Source: a virus. Taken from it: a stretch of 64,000 nt of DNA. The first letter of the stretch is position 1, and each line of letters opens with the position of its first letter. The notes beneath the pieces were generated by a model, which made no database searches, was not told the DNA's origin, and saw nothing but the letters and a program-made list of their open reading frames with translations. Location: IMG/VR virus record IMGVR_UViG_3300022752_002834, positions 1 to 64,000 of that record; one strand, 5' to 3'. Position numbers and translations under genes: made by a program. Below, one piece after another: positions 48,937-56,726 of this stretch.

Positions 48937-49327
48937 AATTATTTCCTCTAAAAGTAACGGAATTTATTGTTAGGTTTTGTGACTGTATTAAATCACAAAT
49001 GTACCGTGAAGAATATACTCCCAGCTTTCCTGTAATACTCTTATTATAGTCTTCTATATCTATTTTACCGCTAATAAGGTCTTTACTTAAGGCGTATGCA
49101 TCCAATCCGCCAAGATGAATTACTGCATTGATCCTCATTTTACTTGCCATGCCACGAATAAAATCTGCTATATTTTCTTGCTTTATGCTATCTAAAGCAT
49201 CTATCGCTACTATAACTGACGCTCCATTGTTTGGAACGCTGCCCAAGTCTACAGAACCATAAACTATCGGAATAGTATTAAAGCCCTCTATAATCTTATC
49301 TAAATGTTCTGATATGTAAACTTTCAT
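48899..49327 (-). CDS. Small unknown protein in the sugar cluster
   Basis: A 142-residue protein, mixed alpha/beta: KVYISEHLDKI, ASVIVAIDALDSI, INAVIHLGGLDAY, then ITGKLGVYSSRYICDLIQ and VTFRGNNYEISATR. The order and lengths resemble the C-terminal half of a class I methyltransferase, but no SAM-binding glycine loop is visible, so the function is left open. It starts in an ATGA overlap with the GT4 gene before it; its last 38 bases overlap the next gene. Confidence 0.5.
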   Translation of the reverse strand: MKVYISEHLDKIIEGFNTIPIVYGSVDLGSVPNNGASVIVAIDALDSIKQENIADFIRGMASKMRINAVIHLGGLDAYALSKDLISGKIDIEDYNKSITGKLGVYSSRYICDLIQSQNLTINSVTFRGNNYEISATRIINQN

Positions 49328-50322
49328 AATTTTGATATCCCATATGTTTTGTGGAATATATTATTCCACTTATTAGTAAAAGCCTGTTCTGGAAATTTTG
49401 TTTCTATTGTTTTTCTAGCATTATTTCCAATTTGTTCCCTTAATTCAGAGTTTGATAATAAAGTAGTCAAGTATTCCTTGAGTTTATTTTCGTCATTGGA
49501 TATAAAACCATTGACCCCGTTTTGTATAATTTCTGGTATCATACATGTTGCCGTAGACACTACAGCGCACCCACAACTCATGGCTTCTAATAAAGAAGTT
49601 GGAATGGGGCTTAGTGTGGAACTATTAAAGTATACAGCACAGGTATTATATTCTAATACTAGCTCCTCTGTAGAAGATGCTGGCTTAGATAAACCCTTTG
49701 TATCTCCCACTAGTCTTGTCTTTAATCCGTCTGTTACACGCTTCCAGCCATTATAATTTAAGCAATAATCTCTATTAACAAAATCATTAGCGACCGTGAG
49801 TATATGATCTTCTTTTGTAAGGTTTAAGTTTGTGAATTGATTAGTGTCTATACCGTGATGAATGATAGCAGTATTGTTATCAATTCCCCAAGACAAAGCA
49901 GAATACTCAGATATAAACACATTCACATCGCCAACCATTGACTGCATTTGTGATAATTGCTGTCTAGAAATAGTCTGAGGCGTTGGAATAGTATGCTCTA
50001 GTGATATTATGGGAACATTTATAATTTGCTGTATTTGTTTGGCTACTTGGAATTGCCAAAACTTACTCTGTGATAATATAAAATCATAACCAATATATGG
50101 ACATACGTCGCTTTCTGGCAATGTATGATAATTTTCTGGAATGCCTACTTGAGAAGTATTCCACTTCTTTGAATCTGGTAAATGAAATGAATAGAAGTTA
50201 TGGCCGGTCTTGCAAAGCTGTGTCTCATATCTTTCATGTGTAGGAAAGGTTAAAATATTGTATTTTTCTGGAGCTTCTTTGTTGCAAGCGTCGATTATAC
50301 TTTTTGATGAGAACTTAACCAT
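49324..50322 (-). CDS. GT4-family glycosyltransferase
   Basis: A 332-residue GT-B transferase. The N-terminal acceptor domain is short; FISEYSALSWG and IIHHGIDTNQF mark the domain junction, as in GT4 enzymes. The donor site has PIPTSLLEAMSCGCAVVSTATCMIPE, the EX7E-type helix of retaining GT4 enzymes, and GVNGFI. Cytoplasmic. It overlaps the neighbouring genes by 8 bases upstream and 4 downstream, so it is part of the coupled operon. Confidence 0.85.
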   Translation of the reverse strand: MVKFSSKSIIDACNKEAPEKYNILTFPTHERYETQLCKTGHNFYSFHLPDSKKWNTSQVGIPENYHTLPESDVCPYIGYDFILSQSKFWQFQVAKQIQQIINVPIISLEHTIPTPQTISRQQLSQMQSMVGDVNVFISEYSALSWGIDNNTAIIHHGIDTNQFTNLNLTKEDHILTVANDFVNRDYCLNYNGWKRVTDGLKTRLVGDTKGLSKPASSTEELVLEYNTCAVYFNSSTLSPIPTSLLEAMSCGCAVVSTATCMIPEIIQNGVNGFISNDENKLKEYLTTLLSNSELREQIGNNARKTIETKFPEQAFTNKWNNIFHKTYGISKL

Positions 50323-51433
50323 TTAATTCTTCCTTTATAAGTTGTCCAACTTTTTGATAAGAGAATTGTTCGCCCCTCTTTAAGCCATCTTTATTTTTTG
50401 ATTTCCTGTTTTCGTAATAAAATCTCATCGCTTTTTTAATTTCAAGCTCATTCGGAATGAACCAATTATCATGTCCAGTAAATAGATCTTGGAAAGCTGG
50501 ATTTCTGTGATTACAAATGCCCTTTATTCCATCGATCAACCATCCAGTATTTTTGTTATTTGGATCTATAAACTCTTTTGGACCACCTTCATTGCTACAA
50601 ATAGGGGTATTGCCAAAGCACATAGCGTCAAAAGCCGGAATAGACCAGCCCTCTCCGTGCGTAGGACCAACGTAACAATCACAAGACAAATGCAGTATGT
50701 TCATTTGTTCATCAGTAAAGTCCTCTGTGATGAGTATCTCTGTGTTGTAACCGTCTAAATTTTTGTGTAATCTCAATTCATTTTTTACTCTGTCACAAAT
50801 TTTCCCCATTTCAGACCTTAAAAGGTCTTTGTCAACGCCATTCTTTTTTATCTTCAAAACTAAAAGAACAGGCTCATTAGAATTAAATTCTGAATGAAAA
50901 CATCTAATGATCGATTCAATATTCTTCCTGTCATCGATTTCACAAACAAAATAAAATTTGAATGTGTGATTTTTCCCATGAAAACTAAGCCTATTTTTAG
51001 TATCTATATACTTGGTTAAATCAAAAGCGTGTGGTATCACTCTTATAGACTTCTTATCAAATCCATCATTAATGAGATTATTTTTTGAATCTTGATTTGG
51101 AACCCATATCTCATCTAATAAAGATAGACTATTGCTCCAATTATGGAGTCCTACAGAATCTGTTTCCGATACAAAATATCCAATATTTTTCTTAAATTTT
51201 TGAGTCCCTACCATATGATGAGGTAAAATGTGTTGGATACAATAATCGATATCTTGTAAATTTTTCTTCTCTAATTCTAATATGTCTTTTGTTAGTTCTG
51301 GTTGTACCTCTGTTAACTTTATGTCTCTACAAACAACATCTATATCTGTAGTTTGTATAGCCTTAATTAATCCGACAGCCGCTCTTGACCATCCGCTATT
51401 TTCTTTATAGTGTCCTATGTACAAAAGTTTCAT
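50315..51433 (-). CDS. GT4-family glycosyltransferase
   Basis: A 372-residue GT-B enzyme. IGHYKENSGWSRAAVGLI is the N-terminal loop, VIPHAFDLTKY the domain linker, and THGEGWSIPAFDAMCFGNTP with NEGGPKEFI the donor-binding region containing the E/E-like pair and Gly loop. A stretch of strands with KFYFVCEIDDRKNIESII is the phosphate-binding start of the second domain. It overlaps the genes on both sides (4 and 8 bases). Confidence 0.85.
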   Translation of the reverse strand: MKLLYIGHYKENSGWSRAAVGLIKAIQTTDIDVVCRDIKLTEVQPELTKDILELEKKNLQDIDYCIQHILPHHMVGTQKFKKNIGYFVSETDSVGLHNWSNSLSLLDEIWVPNQDSKNNLINDGFDKKSIRVIPHAFDLTKYIDTKNRLSFHGKNHTFKFYFVCEIDDRKNIESIIRCFHSEFNSNEPVLLVLKIKKNGVDKDLLRSEMGKICDRVKNELRLHKNLDGYNTEILITEDFTDEQMNILHLSCDCYVGPTHGEGWSIPAFDAMCFGNTPICSNEGGPKEFIDPNNKNTGWLIDGIKGICNHRNPAFQDLFTGHDNWFIPNELEIKKAMRFYYENRKSKNKDGLKRGEQFSYQKVGQLIKEELNG

Positions 51434-53088
51434 TTTATATCAAAAGCCTCCGCTCTTTTTTGTTCCCAAAAGTTTCTTCTATTACATAGAGCCAACATAG
51501 AATTATACGCCGCGTTAAAATCGAATGGATTTCGTGCCATTTGTCCATCAAACGCTGCTGAACTTTCATTAAAATACATGCCACCAGTAACCGATGTGGT
51601 AGTTTTATACATCAAGTCTCTTATTAGTCTTGCTTCAAGATAAGAATTTAATCTTTCTGGTTCGCACAATACATTGGTGATTAACCACTTGGCTAACTTA
51701 TCGTGTTCTATGTTTGGTGGTAAATTATCTGGTTTTTGTTCTGGTCTTCGTATTCTTGGTGGAGATTTCCAAGTAAATTCTTCTGGCACAATCTCTACGC
51801 TATCAAAATAATCTTCCCAAGCCTTACCGCTTTTATTCCACTGGTAGTGCTTTTCAAAAGCTTCTCTTGTGGTTCTACCATAAGCTTGTCTTTCTTCTTC
51901 AGATAACTTAAAGAAATTTACCATTAAATCAGAAGCAAGGTCATTGTCTGGAACTGCTCTTAAACAGCCCGTTTCTAATTCTTTGTACAAAGCTTTTGGC
52001 TTAACTGGAATTCCTCCAAGGTTTCTAACAACGCTTTCCATTGCGGAATAATCGGTTGCCATTACAGGCACACCACACGCTGCTGCTTCGACTTGTGGTA
52101 ATCCAAACCCTTCACAGTTTGCATATTGAACATAAAGATCAAACATATTCATGATCTTAGAAAGATCTTCATATTCTGCACCATTCTTTACGTTTGATAG
52201 TGTAGCACCATATTTATTTGTATATGGAGACTGCGTGACTGCCCCTCTAAATAAGGATACGAATGGCTTACCGGTCTGTCCACAAATATATGTAAAATAT
52301 ACCTTAGATGACAACCCGTGTTGTTGTAATAATTCTGGTATATCCCAACCCAAATCGGGATAACTTGTATGGCAATATAAGAAATACTTGTGTGGGTTAT
52401 CTACTTTGGATAGAAGCAACTTGAATGCTTCAAATAAATCTGGGTATAATTTTCTTCTTTGATTTCTCATGACTGTTCCTACTATGAAACAATCTTCATC
52501 TAAACCCATAGATACTCTTAGTTCTTTTTTGTTTTGTGGTTTATAAGCCGCATGTGCTGACGGTGGAGATATTCCCAAATAATTTATTTTGCCGCCAGAC
52601 TGAGACTGAAGAACATCACCCGCCCATTCAGAATATGTAAGACAAGCATCTGCTGATTGATAAGTTGCTACCCACTGTCTAGCCTGTGGTCTAGCATCTA
52701 CCGTTGGCATAATGCACCACTTATAGAATGGCCTAAATGGAGAACGTTCTTCAAAGTCCAACATCCAAAAGTCTCTGATATCGCAAACAACATCTGGTTT
52801 AAAATCTAAGCACACAGGCTCAAACATTAGTTCACCAAATGCAGCAATGGGATGTGATTGATACTGCTTCTTTTCTTCTTCCGAAGATTGCTGATTAGGA
52901 ACAACGCCATAAAACTTCCAAGGAATATTTTCTGCTCTTGGATCGTTTTTTTCGCCATAACAAGCTAATTCAGCCAACTCATATTTACCAGTACTGTATA
53001 AATAATTGAGTATTTCTCTAGTATAGGTTGCGTAGCCAGTATTTAAAAATGTGGCTTCGCTACAGAACAGTATTCTTTTTTTTCTCAT
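51430..53088 (-). CDS. Large GT4-family glycosyltransferase
   Basis: A 552-residue protein: GT-B core plus a C-terminal extension. LFCSEATFLNTGYATYTREI is the N-terminal nucleotide-fold loop, YLGISPPSAHAAYKP the linker, FIVGTVMRNQRRKLYPDL the start of the donor domain, and NCEGFGLPQVEAAACGVPVMATD the retaining GT4 EX7E helix. Residues about 440-552 are an unrelated helical domain (WLITNVLCEPERLNSYLEA, FDFNAAYNSMLALCNRR) that may bind the acceptor. It starts 3 bases after the ssb stop, so the sugar operon is fused to ssb transcription. Confidence 0.85.
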   Translation of the reverse strand: MRKKRILFCSEATFLNTGYATYTREILNYLYSTGKYELAELACYGEKNDPRAENIPWKFYGVVPNQQSSEEEKKQYQSHPIAAFGELMFEPVCLDFKPDVVCDIRDFWMLDFEERSPFRPFYKWCIMPTVDARPQARQWVATYQSADACLTYSEWAGDVLQSQSGGKINYLGISPPSAHAAYKPQNKKELRVSMGLDEDCFIVGTVMRNQRRKLYPDLFEAFKLLLSKVDNPHKYFLYCHTSYPDLGWDIPELLQQHGLSSKVYFTYICGQTGKPFVSLFRGAVTQSPYTNKYGATLSNVKNGAEYEDLSKIMNMFDLYVQYANCEGFGLPQVEAAACGVPVMATDYSAMESVVRNLGGIPVKPKALYKELETGCLRAVPDNDLASDLMVNFFKLSEEERQAYGRTTREAFEKHYQWNKSGKAWEDYFDSVEIVPEEFTWKSPPRIRRPEQKPDNLPPNIEHDKLAKWLITNVLCEPERLNSYLEARLIRDLMYKTTTSVTGGMYFNESSAAFDGQMARNPFDFNAAYNSMLALCNRRNFWEQKRAEAFDIK

Positions 53089-53091
53089 TTT

Positions 53092-53403
53092 TTAATCTTC
53101 AAAGTCTTGGTTACAGAAATCGAACTCATTAATTCTAAAAACTATTTGATCATCTTCTTTTGAGATATTTTTTGCAGAGGCGTGAACTACTAATTTCGTT
53201 CCTTTGGTGGCATATTTTTCAAGGGTTTCTGCCCCAGTGTGCCAAGCCTCGCAATGTATGTATGTGGGAATTCTATTCTTTTCGCCAGTTTTGGTTTTTC
53301 TATATGTATAGACAACCATTAAAAAATCAGCTTTTACTATGTCACCAGACATAGATATTCTTGGGTTTTCTACAAGATACCCAGTAAACGAACAAATATT
53401 CAT
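53092..53403 (-). CDS. ssb: Single-stranded DNA-binding protein
   Basis: A 103-residue OB-fold protein: MNICSFTGYLVENPRIS (strand 1 with the family's GxL pattern), KADFLMVVYTYRKTKTGEKN, IPTYIHCEAWHTGAETLEKY and KGTKLVVHASAKNI are the successive elements of the SSB fold. It lacks the long acidic tail of cellular SSB but ends in the acidic CNQDFED. It should coat ssDNA at the phage fork. SD AGGAG; a sigma70-like promoter lies directly upstream. Confidence 0.88.
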   Translation of the reverse strand: MNICSFTGYLVENPRISMSGDIVKADFLMVVYTYRKTKTGEKNRIPTYIHCEAWHTGAETLEKYATKGTKLVVHASAKNISKEDDQIVFRINEFDFCNQDFED

Positions 53404-53433
53404 CTCAAAAATTCTCCTATCTTAGTATTTTAG

Positions 53434-53462
53434 ATGTAACAAGCTAAAAAAAACACTGTCAA
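53434..53462 (-). promoter_or_regulatory. Sigma70-like promoter for ssb and the sugar operon
   Basis: Read on the - strand: TTGACA (53462-53457, perfect -35), 17-base spacer, TTACAT (53439-53434, weak -10). A T-run lies in the spacer. The -35 overlaps the stop codon of the dnaE 3' half. It would let ssb and the glycan genes be expressed independently of the polymerase genes by host sigma70. Inferred from sequence only. Confidence 0.5.
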
Positions 53463-55021
53463 GTTTCATGAATTTGTTCAATGATAAAAGACGAGTCATT
53501 ATTATTGACGTATCCACAAAAAATTAGATTATTCCCTTCATAAAGAATGTACTTGTATTTCTCTTTAATTTTGGGGAAAATTATAACACTATCTAAGGTT
53601 GCTGTTTCGTCCTCTATTGTTAAAAAGGACATCATTTGTCCCTTAGATTCACCCTTCTTTATTTTGTAATCCGCAACACGCTGCACGTTTGCTACTATGC
53701 ACAAATTCTTTCCCTTCTTACCGTTCACAACATCTTTGCATGTTGTATTAGCGGCAGATGTATCAGATGTTTCAACTTTTGTCATACTAACTGGACAACC
53801 CAAAAACTTTACTTCTTGATCTATTAACCAAGATGGATCATCTTTCAAGTCATATGGTGGACTATTAAGCAACTGAATTTCATTAAGAATAACTTGTTTT
53901 CTGTCAGCTTTGCTTGTGCCTCCACCCTCTTTTTTTGTTGGTGCTAAGTCGGTTAGAGCCTCTACCAGACTACTCCACTGTTTTTGCTTGTAATTATTTA
54001 CTAACCAAGTATGTTCTGATTTTGTTAAAGATTTGAAGATCTCATAATCATACAAGGCTTTATTTCTTGAAATGCTATCTTTGAATCCACGGAAAAACCC
54101 TATAGATGCTAAAGCTTTAAATGATGCAGAATTTACGCTTGGACTTAGAAATAATAGTATTTCTACCCAAGTCAACTCTTTTGTTTTTTTATTCAAATCC
54201 TTCTTGACTATTTCAAGGCTCTCCACAAAGCTATCACCGGTTTTACCAGTTAATGATTTGATATCTTTTATACCAAAGTAAATTGTATCATTTTTGATAT
54301 TGAATTTATCGTGATAATTTACTATGCTTGGGGTTTTGACCTTAATATCAAATAGCTTTGCTTCTGATATTAGTTCATAAATTTCTTGGTGTGGATCTTG
54401 CTTCTCGTTTGCATAATACAAATAAGACAAGAAGAATTCTTTAGTATTATGAGCTTTATAATATGCACTCCAGTATGAACATACAGCATACGACACGCTG
54501 TGAGACTTATTGAATGCATATCTAGATGACTTTTCTATCCATCCGAATATCTGTTCCGCTTCTTCTTTAGATACTGTTCCAACGCGTTCAGCACCCGCTA
54601 TAAATGATTTCTTGACCTCGTTCATGAGATCAGCCTTTTTCTTTCCAATGGCCTTACGAAGAACGTCAGCCTCTTGTAGATTGAAACCAGCGATCTTTTG
54701 GGCAATACGCATGGACTGTTCTTGATACACAAGAACGCCATAGGTTGACTTCAATATTTCTTCTAATGCTGGATGTAAATAAGTAACTTCTTCCCGACCA
54801 TGTTTTCTATCAACATAGTGCTGTGTCATGCTTTTGCCGTCAACATATGCCTTCAATGTTCCCGGCCTAATGATAGCAATAAGAGCAGACAATTCTTCTA
54901 TGTTTGTTGGTGCTAATTTCTTAGCCCAAGATTTGCCTAGATTACTTTCAAGCTGAAAGATGCCCTTGGTTTTTCCTTCTGCAAATAATTGCCAAGTTAA
55001 CTTATCATTATAGTTCATCAT
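53459..55021 (-). CDS. dnaE: DNA polymerase III alpha, C-terminal half (split dnaE)
   Basis: About 520 residues covering fingers to OB domain: KTKGIFQLES, ALIAIIRPGTLKAYVDG, HPALEEILKSTYGVLVYQEQ, VLRKAIGKKK, AFNKSHSVSYA, then an OB-fold segment with LCIVANVQRVADYK and MMSFLTIEDETATLDSVIF-like strands. The three catalytic aspartates are absent; they are in the other half at 56727-58355. The AFNKSHS region, site of the cyanobacterial split intein, is intact, so this break is elsewhere. The start is uncertain: ATG at 55021 or 55018, or TTG at 55036 with AAGG nearby. The first bases overlap the endonuclease VII-type gene. The halves probably associate without a peptide bond. Confidence 0.85.
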   Translation of the reverse strand: MMNYNDKLTWQLFAEGKTKGIFQLESNLGKSWAKKLAPTNIEELSALIAIIRPGTLKAYVDGKSMTQHYVDRKHGREEVTYLHPALEEILKSTYGVLVYQEQSMRIAQKIAGFNLQEADVLRKAIGKKKADLMNEVKKSFIAGAERVGTVSKEEAEQIFGWIEKSSRYAFNKSHSVSYAVCSYWSAYYKAHNTKEFFLSYLYYANEKQDPHQEIYELISEAKLFDIKVKTPSIVNYHDKFNIKNDTIYFGIKDIKSLTGKTGDSFVESLEIVKKDLNKKTKELTWVEILLFLSPSVNSASFKALASIGFFRGFKDSISRNKALYDYEIFKSLTKSEHTWLVNNYKQKQWSSLVEALTDLAPTKKEGGGTSKADRKQVILNEIQLLNSPPYDLKDDPSWLIDQEVKFLGCPVSMTKVETSDTSAANTTCKDVVNGKKGKNLCIVANVQRVADYKIKKGESKGQMMSFLTIEDETATLDSVIIFPKIKEKYKYILYEGNNLIFCGYVNNNDSSFIIEQIHET

Positions 55022-55382
55022 TTTGTAAATACTCAATAGCCTTCTGCAATATTACTCTATTGTCCTTAAACGCACCTATTCCCATGTTGCAATTGTGGCA
55101 CAACCATCCTCTGAATTTATTAGTATCATGATTATGATCTAATACCCATCTTGTGCTTTTATTACCTCCACCAGATGATATTTGTTCTTCATTCCTATTA
55201 CATATGGGACACTTATAATTTTCTGGTGGATTACCGTGTTCTTTTCGTAGTTCTTTTCTTTGTTTGCTCAATAAATTGTTGCATCTTTTGCACTCTGGTC
55301 TGAGATAATTACTAGCACTATGTTTACTAAACTCAGAAATTGGCAAATCTTGTTTACATTTATTGCACTTTTTATTTGACAT
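55008..55382 (-). CDS. Endonuclease VII-type HNH endonuclease
   Basis: A 124-residue protein taking the ATG at 55382 (MSNKKCNKCKQ); an upstream in-frame start at 55412 lies inside the exonuclease gene. N-terminal CNKC and CKRC pairs form a small zinc knuckle. The nuclease part is YKCPICNRN, then RWVLDHNHDTNKFRGWLCHNCNMGIGAF, the recombination endonuclease VII (T4 gp49-like) pattern with its zinc-binding CxxC and DHxH. It overlaps the exonuclease stop by 11 bases and the dnaE 3' half by 14, and may be a homing endonuclease or a resolvase. Confidence 0.8.
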   Translation of the reverse strand: MSNKKCNKCKQDLPISEFSKHSASNYLRPECKRCNNLLSKQRKELRKEHGNPPENYKCPICNRNEEQISSGGGNKSTRWVLDHNHDTNKFRGWLCHNCNMGIGAFKDNRVILQKAIEYLQNDEL

Positions 55383-56052
55383 ACAAGCCGCCGTTAGCAA
55401 AAGCTTTATCAAAATTCATGTTTTGGTAGATAGCTCTATGAGTTTTCATGAGCTTAATGAATATGTTAGCTTCGTCTTTTACGTCTTGCAATGCGTCGTG
55501 AGCATTTTCTTTACTAAGTCCCATTCTTTCCCTTAATGCATCCATGCTTATAGATTTTACAGATGGATCGCTTTCTGTCCAAGCAAAAATATTATCCATT
55601 ATATCGAACTTATAAACTTTACTGAATAGTTTTTGCTGCCGACGATCCTTATCCCAAGGACCAAATTGTTCACATAGTCTGTTTATAATTATCATATCGA
55701 ATGATATAATGTTAAAACCAACTGGGATCGGATTAAAAAATGCATCGCCCTTCCAATTATACTGTAAAACAAATTTAGAAAATTTATCCCACACAGACTT
55801 TAGTGCCGGTGCTTTTTCAAGAGATTCTCTAGTTTTGTTGGTGATCTTTAATGCTTCGTCCTCTACTGGATCTAAACCAGCGGCTATAGCCTTTTCTTCA
55901 TCAAAGATTGGCTGTATCTCACTGTTAAATTGACCCTTGACAGAAAAGTTTCTTCCATCTAATGCCAATGCTGCGATCTGCGTTGGTTGAGTCTTGTGTG
56001 GATTGCGTGATCCCGTTTCAAAATCGAACACGACAAAATCTCTTGTAGCCAT
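55372..56052 (-). CDS. DnaQ-like 3'-5' proofreading exonuclease
   Basis: A 226-residue DEDD exonuclease. ExoI is D10-F-E12-T (FDFETGS), ExoII is PVGFNIISFDMII, ExoIII is NAHDALQDVKDEA with the DEDDh-type histidine. SD AGGA lies 6 bases before ATG. It should excise mismatched 3' ends and probably serves the phage alpha subunit, whose own PHP domain is degenerate. Remarkably, the gene lies between the two halves of that polymerase, flanked on each side by an endonuclease gene. Confidence 0.88.
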   Translation of the reverse strand: MATRDFVVFDFETGSRNPHKTQPTQIAALALDGRNFSVKGQFNSEIQPIFDEEKAIAAGLDPVEDEALKITNKTRESLEKAPALKSVWDKFSKFVLQYNWKGDAFFNPIPVGFNIISFDMIIINRLCEQFGPWDKDRRQQKLFSKVYKFDIMDNIFAWTESDPSVKSISMDALRERMGLSKENAHDALQDVKDEANIFIKLMKTHRAIYQNMNFDKAFANGGLYVK

Positions 56053-56057
56053 ATTGT

Positions 56058-56675
56058 TTATCCTATCTTTCTATCCAAATGTGTTAATGTTTGATATATA
56101 TCTGATTTTTGATTTTGCAATACAATGGCCTCGCAAAAATCTAAAAACTCTCTCTCGCCCATATTTCCCTTCATAATATTAACTCTTTTATGCACCCATT
56201 GAACATTTCCCTCTATATAAGGTAGCGACGGATCAATTCTGTCTAGCGATGCGTTAGCCTGTCCCATTCTATGTTCTAGATTGTTTCTTGAGAAGAACAA
56301 AAGTAATCCTGTGTATTTACATTTTCTATCTTGACTTAAAAATAATTCCCATATATATTCATTGGTTACATGGTAATCAATTTTCCTTTTTCTTGCTCCA
56401 GCCTTAATAGAAGATAAAAAAGCCCCCTGCATCTCTTTGTGTCCCGTATATTTAGGATTTTCTTCCCCACTAAGATAACATTTCTTTTTTCTAAATTTTA
56501 CGCCATTAGATTTTAATATCTTCTGAATTTTCTTTGGGTATGAATTCAACTCTATTGCTATCGCTCTTGGGCTTTTACCATTCTTATATTGTTCTATTAT
56601 ATATGTATGGTCTAAGTCTTGTGCAAATTTTTTATCCGGTAAGAATCTTCCCTTATCGTTTCTTTTTAGTGTCAT
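56058..56675 (-). CDS. HNH homing endonuclease with N-terminal helix-turn-helix
   Basis: A protein of 205 residues from the ATG at 56675, which has AAGGAG 6 bases upstream; an in-frame start at 56717 has none. Residues about 15-60 form a helix-turn-helix (SPRAIAIELNSYPKKIQKIL) closely like the N-terminus of the EDxHD endonuclease at 40889. The nuclease part has KCKYTGLLL, ASLDRIDPSLPYIEGNVQW and VNIMKGNMGE, the HNH type used by free-standing phage homing enzymes. It follows the dnaE 5' half by 51 bases, and a GTGTATA promoter-like element lies in that gap. Confidence 0.85.
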   Translation of the reverse strand: MTLKRNDKGRFLPDKKFAQDLDHTYIIEQYKNGKSPRAIAIELNSYPKKIQKILKSNGVKFRKKKCYLSGEENPKYTGHKEMQGAFLSSIKAGARKRKIDYHVTNEYIWELFLSQDRKCKYTGLLLFFSRNNLEHRMGQANASLDRIDPSLPYIEGNVQWVHKRVNIMKGNMGEREFLDFCEAIVLQNQKSDIYQTLTHLDRKIG

Positions 56676-56710
56676 TTTATTCTCCTTGTTTAAGACCTGT
56701 CTCAATGTCT

Positions 56711-56725
56711 TATACACGGAAATAT
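56711..56725 (-). promoter_or_regulatory. Putative late promoter (GTGTATA element, copy 4)
   Basis: ATATTTCCGTGTATA on the - strand, just downstream of the dnaE 5' half stop codon. GTGTATA ends 36 bases before the HNH start at 56675, the same spacing (35-38) as the three copies before + strand virion genes. A late promoter on a homing endonuclease gene has precedent in T4, where it delays endonuclease expression. Confidence 0.5.
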
Positions 56726-56726
56726 T

